A stretch of DNA of 64,000 bases from Drouetiella sp036703255 (GCA_036703255.1 DATNPL010000071.1:37182-101181), one strand, 5' to 3'; shown: positions 53,985 to 63,254, numbered from the stretch's first letter. Numbers and translations are program-made. The notes: generated from the sequence alone by a model not told the origin.

Positions 53985-54590
53985 ATGCAAGTAACAAGTA
54001 GTCCGTCCCCGCAGCCAATGGCAACTTCTCTCGATTCGCTCCCCAATCCCAATGTGCCTGACGGCGTGTGTCCTCGCCGCGCCAAGCAACAGATTGATTT
54101 AATTCTTTTGGCGATCGAGGCTTTAGATCTAGGTGGCTCCGAAGCAATCCTATGGGCATCCAGAGAGCTAGAGTTGCAGGACATTATCAAAAATCGAGTA
54201 GTCGCTTGGCGACTTCGAGCCACAAACCCCATGCGGCGCAATAGCCAGCGACAGCCCCTAAGTTTGACCGAGGCAAAGGCTTTGGTCATGGTGATCTGCC
54301 ACTTAGCAGAGCAGTTGGCAACGGTCATCCGCCAGCTACTTTTGGCCTATGAGCAGCTGACCGAGAAACAGCTCAGTCTAGATCACTCACCCCGCTTGGC
54401 AAACTATTTAGAGCGGTTTAGAGCACACTTTAGAGCACGCATGAATCCTAAGCGAACGACCGTCATGGCCTATGACGACGAAAAGCTGAATCAGCTAGCG
54501 CTCAATTTACTGAGCCAACTCCTGTTTTACACAGGCACGGCGGGTACCCAGCGTCTTTGGAACAGCCTGTTTGACGGAGAAGTAGCATGA
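53985..54590 (+). CDS. DUF3038 domain protein
   Basis: The 201-residue product has the cyanobacterial DUF3038 domain: RRAKQQIDLILLAIEALDLGGSEAIL, LELQDIIKNRVVAWRLRATNP and, near the end, LLFYTGTAGTQRLWNSLFDGEV. Function unknown; no membrane segment. The start could also be the Met at 54018 (MATSLDSLP). Its stop overlaps the start of the DUF4335 gene by four bases (ATGA), so the two are translationally coupled; the pair is conserved in cyanobacteria as far as I know. Confidence 0.88.
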   Translation: MQVTSSPSPQPMATSLDSLPNPNVPDGVCPRRAKQQIDLILLAIEALDLGGSEAILWASRELELQDIIKNRVVAWRLRATNPMRRNSQRQPLSLTEAKALVMVICHLAEQLATVIRQLLLAYEQLTEKQLSLDHSPRLANYLERFRAHFRARMNPKRTTVMAYDDEKLNQLALNLLSQLLFYTGTAGTQRLWNSLFDGEVA

Positions 54591-55768
54591 GCATTCAGCG
54601 TCAATATAGCTTGCCGAGCTGCAAGCTTATCCTCGAAGCACAGGATAACCCTGCGCCCACCAACAGTACCGAGGATGCGTCTGGGTCATTCGCCCGTCCT
54701 CTGGTTTCTGAGATCAGCAATGTTGAGTGCTATTTTTCTGGCTACGAAAAACCGCTGAAAGGAGGCAGAGCCTTTCTAGAAAGTCTGGCCTCTACGGTCA
54801 GTGTCTATGCCCAAGAATTCTTGAGCGGTATTCCTCATGGAGGCTACGGCGATCGCTCTAGCGCTCAAAAACTGGTCGAACTGGAGCGCGTTGACCGTAA
54901 TCTGCATCGGCTGAAGGTGCAGCCCCAGACCGATAGTACAGCTCTTGCTACAACCCCTCAACAGTTTGACTTGACTACCGTTCAGCTTTTTGACTTAGTA
55001 GAGGCGATCGATCGGTTTAATGCCGATGCCCAAACCCTACCCGACTTCAAGTTAAATCTAGCTCCCGTACCCAAGCGCTATGTTGCTGCCCAGGAGCCAC
55101 TTGCCAAGCGCGCTGCCGCTCCCGCCTTGGGCACGGCTGGATTGGCGATCGCAGCCTTAGCGCTGTTTTTTGTCCCTCCACCACCTGTGCAGCGGCCTGA
55201 ACCCGCAGGCGCGAGTCCACAGAACACAACGGTTTTGCCTTCCACTTCACCCAGTGCCGCTAGTCCACCTATCTCTGATGCAGGCTCACCTAGCCCTGAA
55301 GTAACTGTGCCTAGCCCCGGAGCAGGGACGGCAGATGAGCAAACCGCCGCTGCGCTGCTCACCACGTTGCCCGAGATTACCGACCCTGCCGAGCAAGAGC
55401 GATTGAAAACGGCCTTGTATGAAAAAATTGATCCGGCTTGGACGGTGAAACCAACCTTTCAAGAACCTTTGGAATATCAGGTTGGGGTCGCTGCTAATGG
55501 TGATCTGGTAGGCTACAGCTTTCTTAACGAGCAGGCGCTTCAATATAGGCAAGAGATCCCGCTTCTAGAGTTGCTGCGGGTGCCCGTAGCTGCACCTGAC
55601 GCGGCTGGAGCCAACAATCAGGAGGCGATCGCCCGCTTCCGCGTCGTATTTGAGCCAAACGGCGTTCTCGAAGTCAGTCCTTGGTACGGACAAGCTGCCC
55701 CGGCAGAGGGTAGCTCTGTAGAGGGCAGCCCTACAGAAAACATCCCCGCAGCGTCTCCTTCGCCCTAG
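54587..55768 (+). CDS. DUF4335 domain protein with one membrane helix
   Basis: The 393-residue product begins with the DUF4335 domain (about 1-175; YSLPSCKLILEA, SNVECYFSGYEKPLKGGRAFLESL). A single hydrophobic helix follows (GTAGLAIAALALFFVPPPP, about 183-201), then a Pro/Ser/Thr-rich linker (about 205-245) and a globular C-terminal part (about 250-375) containing LEYQVGVAANGDLVGYSFLNE. Cytoplasmic N-domain and external C-domain are likely. Function unknown. It overlaps DUF3038 by four bases. Confidence 0.87.
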   Translation: MSIQRQYSLPSCKLILEAQDNPAPTNSTEDASGSFARPLVSEISNVECYFSGYEKPLKGGRAFLESLASTVSVYAQEFLSGIPHGGYGDRSSAQKLVELERVDRNLHRLKVQPQTDSTALATTPQQFDLTTVQLFDLVEAIDRFNADAQTLPDFKLNLAPVPKRYVAAQEPLAKRAAAPALGTAGLAIAALALFFVPPPPVQRPEPAGASPQNTTVLPSTSPSAASPPISDAGSPSPEVTVPSPGAGTADEQTAAALLTTLPEITDPAEQERLKTALYEKIDPAWTVKPTFQEPLEYQVGVAANGDLVGYSFLNEQALQYRQEIPLLELLRVPVAAPDAAGANNQEAIARFRVVFEPNGVLEVSPWYGQAAPAEGSSVEGSPTENIPAASPSP

Positions 55769-55820
55769 AGCCAGTTAGACTCTAGGCAAAATCTTTTCGC
55801 CAGCGCTTATGCAACAGCCC

Positions 55821-56294
55821 TTACGCAATATCTGAGGGTTGTCCAAATGGCGATCGCTGCGTTTCCACGAGCTGATGAATGGAATCTTGAAGATTCTTCC
55901 GGGAGATTTCGGTTCCAGATTGAAGATTGTCTGATGTCTCAAAAAAAACGATGCTATCGAGCGGCTTGATTGCTAGCATTTGAAATAAGATGTGCGTTGC
56001 TGGCATAGGCAACGCAATTACCTGCGGATCTTTGGGGACATGAGGACTTGCCGATACGGCCTTCAAGCTGGGAAACACGTAAACTACGTTTTTGCTAAGC
56101 TCGGGTTGGGTACGGTGAGTCAGCGTTGTCATCAGCCAACCTTGTTCAGAGGTCTGAGGGACATAATATTGAGGGTGCTGAAGCTGTTGAGCCAGGGCTT
56201 TAAGAATAGGGGCAATGATTTCTACTTCTGCCGCAGTGACTCCATACTGCGGAGCTTGGTCAACCAGTATTTGAATTTGTTGATCGGTATCCAT
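55821..56294 (-). CDS. Conserved-type hypothetical protein
   Basis: The 157-residue product is not assigned to a family. It is a compact soluble protein without signal peptide: a helical start (TDQQIQILVDQAPQYGVTAAEVEIIAPILKALAQQL), a beta-rich middle (GWLMTTLTHRTQPELSKNVVYVFPS) and a helical end. It converges on the DUF4335 gene and diverges from hetZ, with which it shares the upstream region. Confidence 0.75.
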   Translation of the reverse strand: MDTDQQIQILVDQAPQYGVTAAEVEIIAPILKALAQQLQHPQYYVPQTSEQGWLMTTLTHRTQPELSKNVVYVFPSLKAVSASPHVPKDPQVIALPMPATHILFQMLAIKPLDSIVFFETSDNLQSGTEISRKNLQDSIHQLVETQRSPFGQPSDIA

Positions 56295-56537
56295 AATATC
56301 GGGAATTCGTTTGCAGGAATGTGAATGTGATCAGTGTAAAGATGACCTGCTCTCATAGTCTAAACCAGACTCTGAGGGTACACTTTGTCTGAGCCACTTG
56401 CATGTTCTAGCATTTACAGATTTCAACCTGTGCAATATCTGCACAGAGCGTTGATGTGACAAGGGGCGTGCAACTACCATTAATGCTCATCTGGGTCGCG
56501 AACCGACAGGAAGGCGATCGCAGGTGCGTGTGTTAGG

Positions 56538-57722
56538 TTGATAGCGGCAATTTACCATCGGGGGAGACTGGACGGAAGCGTGGAGGCAATTTTTCAGCTT
56601 TTGTTCAATGAGCTAAGACAGGCGACCCGTGCCTCTGAGCAGGGGTCCAAAGATGTAGCAGCTCGAATTACAGAAGAAGTATCTCGCATTTGCACAGAGA
56701 GCAAGCGGATACAGGCATCTGGTGAGGTAGACACCTGGTCTACTGCTTTGGCACGGCATCGCTTAAAGCAATGTCTGAAGTACTACCAGCTCGGATCTCA
56801 TCGCGGACGAGTAGAGCTACACAGCACTTTGAGTGCGGTTGTGTATCGTTACATTACGCCGCCTCAGGTTCAGTCGAGCTATCAAGCCCGGCTGACGCTC
56901 ATTGAAGACTTTTTGCAAGGCTTTTATATCGAATCGCTCAATGCCTTTCGGCGTGAATGCCAAATGCCTTCTACCTATCGGCCTCGGACGCTGCTAGAGC
57001 TGGCAGAGTACATGGCCTTTACTGAGCGATACGGCAAACGTCGTATTCCTCTGCCTGGACGCCGCAGCCAGCAGCTGATCATTCTGCGGGCACAAACCTT
57101 CTCGCAACAGCAGCCGCCTGAAATGATGGTGGATATTGAGCAGGCTGTGGAGGGCTTTTCGGGTGAGTCGGAACATGGACGCAGCAATGTCTCCATTCCG
57201 CAAGTGCGGGAGCAAATGATGGCTCAGGAGCCAGAATTACCCGAGGATGCTCTGCGCCATACGGTGATTAGCGAACTAATGGACTATCTAGAGGAGCGAG
57301 AGCAAAAAGATTGCGCCGATTATTTTGCCTTGCGCCTCCAAGATTTGCCCGCCAACGAAATTGAGGCGATTTTAGGTCTAACGGCTCGCCAACGAGACTA
57401 CTTGCAGCAGCGGTTTAAGTACCATCTGATCCGGTTTGCGTTGTCCAACCGATGGGAACTGGTGCATCAGTGGCTAGAGGCTGATTTAGAGCGTAATTTT
57501 GGCCTGACCCCCCAGCAGTGGCAAACGTTTCAGGCCAAACTTAATCCAACACAGCTTCAGATCTTGAAACTGCGTCAAAAAGAGGTTTCTGATGCGGCAA
57601 TTGCCCAGGCGATCGGCTGTACGCCTACCCAGCTTCAGAAACATTGGACAAAGCTACTTGAACAAGCTTGGGAAATTCGCAACAATTTAGTATCCGGAAC
57701 AGGTGCATCAATCGATGAATAA
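56538..57722 (+). CDS. hetZ: HetZ-like regulator
   Basis: The 394-residue product closely resembles HetZ of filamentous cyanobacteria: AIFQLLFNELRQATRASEQGSKDVA at the start, YYQLGSHRGRVELHSTLSAVVYRYI, LLELAEYMAFTERYGKRRIPLPGR and the C-terminal DCADYFALRLQDLPANEIEAILGL region, which reads like a sigma-factor/HTH fold. HetZ controls heterocyst commitment in Anabaena and is also present in non-heterocystous filaments. The start is uncertain: TTG at 56538 gives the longest frame and GTG at 56580 is an alternative. The stop overlaps the start of the next gene. Confidence 0.8.
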   Translation: MIAAIYHRGRLDGSVEAIFQLLFNELRQATRASEQGSKDVAARITEEVSRICTESKRIQASGEVDTWSTALARHRLKQCLKYYQLGSHRGRVELHSTLSAVVYRYITPPQVQSSYQARLTLIEDFLQGFYIESLNAFRRECQMPSTYRPRTLLELAEYMAFTERYGKRRIPLPGRRSQQLIILRAQTFSQQQPPEMMVDIEQAVEGFSGESEHGRSNVSIPQVREQMMAQEPELPEDALRHTVISELMDYLEEREQKDCADYFALRLQDLPANEIEAILGLTARQRDYLQQRFKYHLIRFALSNRWELVHQWLEADLERNFGLTPQQWQTFQAKLNPTQLQILKLRQKEVSDAAIAQAIGCTPTQLQKHWTKLLEQAWEIRNNLVSGTGASIDE

Positions 57723-58755
57723 AGACGCAGAAGCCATAAATAACTTTTTGGCTTGGCTGTTGCAAGAACCAGACCCGGCAATTACAGCACCATCAGGGGA
57801 GATTTCCAGTCAAATGACTGGCTCGGATCAGTCCGGGGCAGTGGGTTTGCAAACACCATATATTGATCCCCTCGATTCTGAAGAGGTAGATGACATGTTG
57901 TCTGATCTGATCGAATCGGGTTCTCTTCCTTTTGAGGAAGTCTCGCTATCCAAACCGGGAGAAAACCCTGCTGTGCAAGACCGTTTTTATAGTTTGTTAA
58001 AACATCGGCTCCGTGCTGAAATTGAACAAAAACCGCCTCGTTTCCCCTGGGAAACTGAGACTTGTGATTATGACTCTGAGCGATCGGATCAATCTCTGGG
58101 AGATACTGTGCCAGATAGAGTCCCTCAGTTTTGGGCGGCTCAACTGCAAAGCCTGAGCTTGCCTGTTCCTATGCCAGATAGTCTGCTAGCCCAGCTATTT
58201 GACCAATGTCAGTCTGTTGTGCAAACGTCTTTGCGAGAGGGCGAAAAGCTCATTCAGGCTGTCAAGGAGCTGTTTCCAGGCCAGTCTGACGCGCTTAATC
58301 AGCTAGCAGGATTGGTATTAGCCTCTCCTTACCGGGGTGGAGTTGCTCAACCGCAAACTGGGTTTCCCAGTCACTACGACCAGGCTACGCCTGCTCAGCA
58401 AATGGCTTTGTCACTGCTGGCAGCCCGCACCATTTTAGAAGCAACGACCTTGCGGCTATCGGCAAAACAGCCCCTGATTGATCGCACCTGGCAAACAGCA
58501 GCAGGACTGCTCGTCTTGTCGGCTGAGTATCTGCTTCAAGAAAACCGCATTCGAGTACAGGCTCAAATGCCTTGTTCAGGTAGCCTTAGCTTTCGGAGTG
58601 ACTTGGCTGAGGCGATCGCCCAGACTGACCATGCAGGTCAGTTAGACGTGAGCTTGACGCATCTAGAAGACCAAACCTACTCCCTAAAAGTGTGGCTAGA
58701 AACCGATCGGCCCCCCCTTGAGTTTGCCATTTGCTTGGTGACAGAAAAAGCGTAG
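57715..58755 (+). CDS. patU: PatU-like protein
   Basis: The product (346 residues from the ATG at 57715) has two conserved blocks: an N-terminal one (NNFLAWLLQEPDP) with an acidic linker, and a longer block including LKHRLRAEIEQKPPRFPWETE and a C-terminal helical domain. Position immediately after hetZ and this motif order match PatU, which in Anabaena is split into patU5 and patU3 and modulates heterocyst spacing; here the gene is undivided. The start overlaps the hetZ stop by eight bases, so translation is coupled. A GTG four codons upstream is also in frame. Confidence 0.72.
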   Translation: MNKDAEAINNFLAWLLQEPDPAITAPSGEISSQMTGSDQSGAVGLQTPYIDPLDSEEVDDMLSDLIESGSLPFEEVSLSKPGENPAVQDRFYSLLKHRLRAEIEQKPPRFPWETETCDYDSERSDQSLGDTVPDRVPQFWAAQLQSLSLPVPMPDSLLAQLFDQCQSVVQTSLREGEKLIQAVKELFPGQSDALNQLAGLVLASPYRGGVAQPQTGFPSHYDQATPAQQMALSLLAARTILEATTLRLSAKQPLIDRTWQTAAGLLVLSAEYLLQENRIRVQAQMPCSGSLSFRSDLAEAIAQTDHAGQLDVSLTHLEDQTYSLKVWLETDRPPLEFAICLVTEKA

Positions 58756-58969
58756 AACTTTTTTGCTACGCAAGATTTCACCTTAATCGTCTACTGTTGT
58801 TGGGGTGAATATCGTTTTCAGGTAAATGAGGCAAATAATATTGTTGAGGTAGGCTGCAATCGTGCATAACTCAGCGCTTTAGCCATCAGAGAATTCTACC
58901 CGTTGAAAGGCTCTACCTACCTAGAGTCCTTCTGTTTCAGTGATATACCGCCCAAGCGGCAAGGGCAGA

Positions 58970-59008
58970 ACATTTGCGGTGGCGCGTGAAGCGAGTCACC
59001 GCAAATGT
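58970..59008. terminator. Hairpin in the patU-tgpA gap
   Basis: ACATTTGCGGTG and its complement form 12-base arms around a GC-rich loop with the GCG-NNNA-GCG tip. It lies about 215 bases past patU. The rest of the 58756-59178 gap shows no gene. Confidence 0.55.
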
Positions 59009-59178
59009 CCTGAGCAAAGCGGCAGCCATAGTTCAGGAATAGATTTTGTAGGCGTAGTACCGATGGATGTTACGTAAATCTACCTGCCGTTTCGAGCGAT
59101 CGTCTGGTTAGCATAGGGTCTGATACTGATTTTTCAAGATTGCCCCATCTTGATGTCCTACTCTGACTCCACATCACT

Positions 59179-61539
59179 ATGCCCAGACGTTTAGCAGAGA
59201 GCCATCCCTCGCAAGCTGCTCACACCTCATTCTCACTTCACCCTGCTACGCTATTGAAGCGCATGCAGCAACGTCTTGCTGAACCGCCATCGTCCCCGGA
59301 AGACTCAATTCCCCTCAGAGTCTTAGTACAGATTTTGGTGACGATAGGCATTATTGCCACCGATTTAGCCATTGCCGAAAGTATTGATTTTCAGGGAATT
59401 AGCCTCTGGGCGGTGCCGCTAAGCTTTGTTGGGGCAGGTTGGAGTGGGTATCGCCGTCGCGATCGCAATATTCCGGTTAAGTTTTGTATTGCCATCGGCA
59501 TGCTGTTGGCTTTGGCCTTCTTTTTCGTCCGCCTCTGGACAGAGCGCAACGACACGCGCTTGGCTCTAGCCACTTTACTGATTCATCTGCAAGTTCTTCA
59601 CAGCTTCGACTTGCCCCGCCGCAAAGACTTGGGCTATTCGGCAGTCATCGGGCTGATTTTGTTGGGAGTCGCAGCCACCTTAAGCCAAACTCTGGCATTT
59701 GCTCCGCTGCTGCTAGTGTTTTTGGCGATCGCCCTTCCAACCCTCGTTCTAGACTATCGCTCCCGATTGGGGTTAGTGAGTCAAGGCTTTAAGGGCGGTA
59801 GTTTCGACTTAGCACCCAAGCGGCTAGGCGCTGTCTTACTGATTGTTGTGAGCTTAGGGTTAACAATTTTCATGCTGTTGCCTCGGGTGCCTGGTTATCA
59901 GATGCGATCGTTCCCAGTTAGTAGCCCGATCCAGGTCAATGAGCGATTTGATAGCAGCAACGTTGTCAATCCGGGCTATATGCAAGAGGGCAGGGATGGC
60001 ACAGGCACGGGCAGCAGAAATGGCGAGGGTCAGGTTGATGAAGAGTTCTACTATGGTTTCAACAGCAAAATAAACCAGAATCTACGCGGCATCATGAAAC
60101 CTAAAGTGGTGATGCGCGTGCGATCGCAAGCTCCCGGATTTTGGCGCGTACTGGCATTCGATCGCTATACAGGGCAGGGATGGGAGATTTCTCGGAATGC
60201 AGAAAGCCAGGTGCAAACCCTTCAGCGCTCTAACTGGACTTATCGGTTTTATTTGCCTGATGTCGTAACCCTCAGCAAGACCCGCGAAATCATTCAGTCT
60301 TATACGATCGTAGCCAATTTACCTAACCTGATTCCAGCACTATTTGAAGCTAAACAACTCTACTTCCCCACCCAAAATGCTGCCATTGATCCAGAGGGAG
60401 GCTTGCGATCGCCCGTCCCCCTTTCCGAAGGACTCACCTATACCGTTGTTTCGCAAGTCCCCTATCGCGATCGGACTCTGCTCCGCAAGTCATCAACGGC
60501 TTACCCACCCTCTATTCGAGATTACTACTTGCCTTTGCCTAAGACAATTTCACCACGCATCCAACAAAAAGCTAAAGAGCTGCTGGCAACCTCTCCCAAA
60601 CCCTTGACAACTCCTTCGGAAACGGCATTGTATTTGGCACAAGCGCTGAAGCAGCAATATCGACTGCTCTCAGATCTGCCTTTCTTATCACCCGATGAAG
60701 ACCTGGTCGAAGCTTTCTTGTTCAAGTATGAAGGCGGCTACGCCGACCATTTTGCGACGGTGCTAACCGTCATGTTGCGATCGATCGGCATTCCAGCCCG
60801 ATTGGTTATGGGTTTTGCGCCAGGTGAGTTTAACCCTTTTACGGGTTACTACGTGGTGAAAAATACCGATGCTTACGCCATGACTGAGGTTTACTTTCAC
60901 AAGTATGGCTGGTTTACCTTCGATGCCATTCCAGGGCATGAGCTAATTCCCCCTTCAGTTGAGGAATCCCAAGCCTTTGGCATTCTTAAACAATTTTGGA
61001 GCTGGGTCGCTAGCTGGTTGCCATCGCCCGTGACAGGTGTGCTGAACCAGCTGTTTGAACTCATAGGCAGAGTAATTGGCGGCTTAATTGCCCTCTTCAC
61101 TCAAGGCTGGCTCGGAATACTGACGGGCTTGGGCGCACTGACAGGGCTAAGCTTTCTAGGCTGGCTCGGCAGTCAAGCTTGGCAAAGCTGGCGAAACCGA
61201 CGCTGGCTGGCTCAGCTACCGCCTATGGAAGCCGTCTATCAACAGATGCTGCAAGAATTAGCTAGCCAAGGATTTCGTAAGCCAGCTCATCTGACCCCGC
61301 TCGAGTATGCCCAGGAATACGGCGATCGCCATCCTCCAGAGTGGACTGGAACGATCGCCGAAATCTCCCAGGCATACGTTACTTGGCGCTATGGGGGAGG
61401 GTCACCCAACGTCTCTCATCTGAGACAGCGCCTCAAACGGGCACAGTTACAAGGCGGAATAGGCCAACAGATCCAACGCAGGCTGTTGCAGCTAGCCCGA
61501 CGATCCAAACGGCTAATTGCTCGATCGCAGATTTTCTAA
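59179..61539 (+). CDS. TgpA-type transglutaminase-fold membrane protein, catalytically degenerate
   Basis: The 786-residue product has five to six N-terminal membrane helices (DUF3488-type region, to about residue 240), an external transglutaminase-like domain (about 300-590), one or two further helices at about 630-670 and a C-terminal DUF4129-like cytoplasmic part. The core motif region reads GGYADHFATVLTVMLRSIGIPAR, where active family members have GYCEHFA: the catalytic Cys is Ala522. The catalytic His position is Tyr566 (DAYAMTEVYF), while Asp582 remains (FDAIPG). It is therefore probably a non-catalytic or altered scaffold. Its 3' end overlaps the convergent cyclophilin gene by 27 bases. 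Confidence 0.87.
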   Translation: MPRRLAESHPSQAAHTSFSLHPATLLKRMQQRLAEPPSSPEDSIPLRVLVQILVTIGIIATDLAIAESIDFQGISLWAVPLSFVGAGWSGYRRRDRNIPVKFCIAIGMLLALAFFFVRLWTERNDTRLALATLLIHLQVLHSFDLPRRKDLGYSAVIGLILLGVAATLSQTLAFAPLLLVFLAIALPTLVLDYRSRLGLVSQGFKGGSFDLAPKRLGAVLLIVVSLGLTIFMLLPRVPGYQMRSFPVSSPIQVNERFDSSNVVNPGYMQEGRDGTGTGSRNGEGQVDEEFYYGFNSKINQNLRGIMKPKVVMRVRSQAPGFWRVLAFDRYTGQGWEISRNAESQVQTLQRSNWTYRFYLPDVVTLSKTREIIQSYTIVANLPNLIPALFEAKQLYFPTQNAAIDPEGGLRSPVPLSEGLTYTVVSQVPYRDRTLLRKSSTAYPPSIRDYYLPLPKTISPRIQQKAKELLATSPKPLTTPSETALYLAQALKQQYRLLSDLPFLSPDEDLVEAFLFKYEGGYADHFATVLTVMLRSIGIPARLVMGFAPGEFNPFTGYYVVKNTDAYAMTEVYFHKYGWFTFDAIPGHELIPPSVEESQAFGILKQFWSWVASWLPSPVTGVLNQLFELIGRVIGGLIALFTQGWLGILTGLGALTGLSFLGWLGSQAWQSWRNRRWLAQLPPMEAVYQQMLQELASQGFRKPAHLTPLEYAQEYGDRHPPEWTGTIAEISQAYVTWRYGGGSPNVSHLRQRLKRAQLQGGIGQQIQRRLLQLARRSKRLIARSQIF

Positions 61540-62304
61540 ACCTGCCGTCACCTTGGCAGAGGTAATGCGATCGCCCTGCTGAATTTGCTGCACCGCTTCC
61601 ATGCCAGAAGACACATAGCCAAAGACAGCATAGCTACCATTTAGGAAATTGAGGTCGGCTAAGGCAATATAAAACTGCGCCGAAGCTGAATCAGGTGGGG
61701 ACGATCGCGCCATAGCGACAGCCCCAGTCGTATGGCGAAGCTGGGGAGGCTGGGTCACACTCGCTTCTTCTAAAGTTTTGCTGTAGACAGTCTGACCTGA
61801 TCCGGTCGGCTTAATTTCTAACGGAATGTAGCGAGGCAAGCCCGTTTTAGGCTCGATAAAGCTGCCCGTACCTAGGCGATCGACCGGGAAGTTAGCATCT
61901 TTGCTCTGGGGATCACCCCCCTGGGCCACAAAAGGCTGCGGCTCTCGAATCACCCGATGAAAGGCCAAGCCATCATAGACCCCTCGATTCACTAGATCCA
62001 CAAAGTTTCCGGCAGTGATAGGCGCATTTACGCCATCAACGGTAATGACTATAGGCGAACCCTTGACGATCATCTCTACCGTAGCATCCCCTTCTAGGCG
62101 AGGCAGATTCTTAAATTGACTGCTCAAGTCCGCTGGTAGAGAAGTTGACGCAGAGGCAGAAGCTGTTGCTGTAGAGGCGCTAGAGCTAACAGCACTGGGG
62201 CTTTCACCAGAATTAGAATTGGCGGTGCAGGCTGCCAAAAAAAGAACGCCTACCAATAGCCACGGCGTCAGCCAACGATGAAGTTTTGTCTGCATTTTTC
62301 TCAT
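61513..62304 (-). CDS. Cyclophilin-type peptidyl-prolyl isomerase, lipoprotein
   Basis: The product (263 residues from the ATG at 62304, or 260 from 62295) has a lipoprotein signal (lipobox LAAC), a low-complexity Ser/Ala linker of about 30 residues, and a cyclophilin domain with GLAFHRVI and GGDPQ active-site segments and AMARSSPPDSASAQFYI. It should fold proteins in the periplasm or thylakoid lumen, tethered by the lipid. The upstream TTG start (62337) is unlikely. The gene tail overlaps the convergent tgpA-like gene by 27 bases. Confidence 0.9.
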   Translation of the reverse strand: MRKMQTKLHRWLTPWLLVGVLFLAACTANSNSGESPSAVSSSASTATASASASTSLPADLSSQFKNLPRLEGDATVEMIVKGSPIVITVDGVNAPITAGNFVDLVNRGVYDGLAFHRVIREPQPFVAQGGDPQSKDANFPVDRLGTGSFIEPKTGLPRYIPLEIKPTGSGQTVYSKTLEEASVTQPPQLRHTTGAVAMARSSPPDSASAQFYIALADLNFLNGSYAVFGYVSSGMEAVQQIQQGDRITSAKVTAGLENLRSSN

Positions 62305-62435
62305 ATTGGTTTTCTCATGTCGGAGAGCATTGCTCAATCTTTACGGAGGCAGTGTTTCTGGTCTGCTGTTTACAACGTTGGAGCAGTCCCATTAATTACA
62401 AAAGTAATCACAAAAGTTACAAAAGAGTATTTAGA

Positions 62436-63011
62436 TTAAAGCCCTTCCAAAGGAACACTTAAGAACCTTGCCAGCTCAGCGCCTCGGTTTTCCAAGTCTG
62501 AGAGAGACATCGGCTGACCCACTCGGGTCAAAGGAATTTCGCCACGACTCTTAATTCTGAGATAGAGCGATCGTTTCGGGTTTAACCCGTCCTTTAAAGC
62601 AACGCGAATCGACTGGAGATCTTCTAGCGGGTAGCTCAGCTCAATCTGGCGATCTTTACCCGGAAAGCCCCAGCGGAATATGGTAGCCTTGCCAACGTTT
62701 TTATCAAATTCGTTATAGCCGCCTCCCACATCCCAAGCCATGATTAACCACAGATAAAGCCCGAGAGCCAAACCCGCAATCCCATAAAACCCCATAGCAA
62801 TGCCTTGGGGAATAAAAACCAGTTGGGTGGGATCAGCAAACGGCAGCAAGTTAACCCTAAAGTAGCTCGACAGGCTGGCCAAAAGGAATCCTGCCCCGCC
62901 TAGCGTTGAGACAGCCGCCCATAGAAAATTGCTGAAGCGTCGAGATCCTAGAACCTGCTGACGCAAGACGAGATCATTTTTAGAAATGTCGGAAGCAATT
63001 GGTGCAGCCAT
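62436..63011 (-). CDS. ycf4: Photosystem I assembly protein Ycf4
   Basis: The 191-residue product matches Ycf4: N-terminal LGSRRFSNFLWAAVSTLGGAGFLLASLSSY (first membrane helix), second helix PQGIAMGFYGIAGLALGLYLWLIM, then the soluble GGYNEFDKNVGKATIFRWGFPGK and the conserved RxxIELSYPLEDLQSIRV region. Ycf4 helps assemble photosystem I in the thylakoid membrane. It is divergent from psbD across a 404-base gap. Confidence 0.96.
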   Translation of the reverse strand: MAAPIASDISKNDLVLRQQVLGSRRFSNFLWAAVSTLGGAGFLLASLSSYFRVNLLPFADPTQLVFIPQGIAMGFYGIAGLALGLYLWLIMAWDVGGGYNEFDKNVGKATIFRWGFPGKDRQIELSYPLEDLQSIRVALKDGLNPKRSLYLRIKSRGEIPLTRVGQPMSLSDLENRGAELARFLSVPLEGL

Positions 63012-63119
63012 GAATCCAAAAGTAAAGATTAGTGAAGATTGTATTGAGAGGCGTTCGGAGTCCCTTAGATCCTACCAATCCTGGGAGACTAAAGAACAAA
63101 ATGAGCAGACAAATAAACT

Positions 63120-63139
63120 GTTGAGTATATGTACTCAAC
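63120..63139. promoter_or_regulatory. Perfect palindrome in the ycf4-psbD gap
   Basis: GTTGAGTA-TATG-TACTCAAC: perfect 8-base arms with a 4-base spacer, about 110 bases upstream of ycf4 and 280 upstream of psbD. Symmetry suggests a dimeric regulator site or a transcript 5' hairpin. Nothing else in 63012-63415 codes for protein. Confidence 0.45.
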
Positions 63140-63240
63140 ATTACACGCAGGCAACAGAAGAATTCTGAGAAGGTTGCGTATCAGATTGTAAAATTTTTCA
63201 GATGTCCCTATCATATAGAAACGTTAAATCTCTAGCCGAA

Positions 63241-63254
63241 GAGCCGAACGGCTC
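63241..63254. promoter_or_regulatory. Inverted repeat upstream of psbD
   Basis: GAGCCG-AA-CGGCTC, 6-base perfect arms, about 160 bases upstream of the psbD ATG, within the probable leader or promoter region. Confidence 0.4.

Noticed and set aside
56295..56580. Search for a small patX-like gene (RGSGR) upstream of hetZ
   Set aside because: No frame on either strand gave the pentapeptide with a plausible start.
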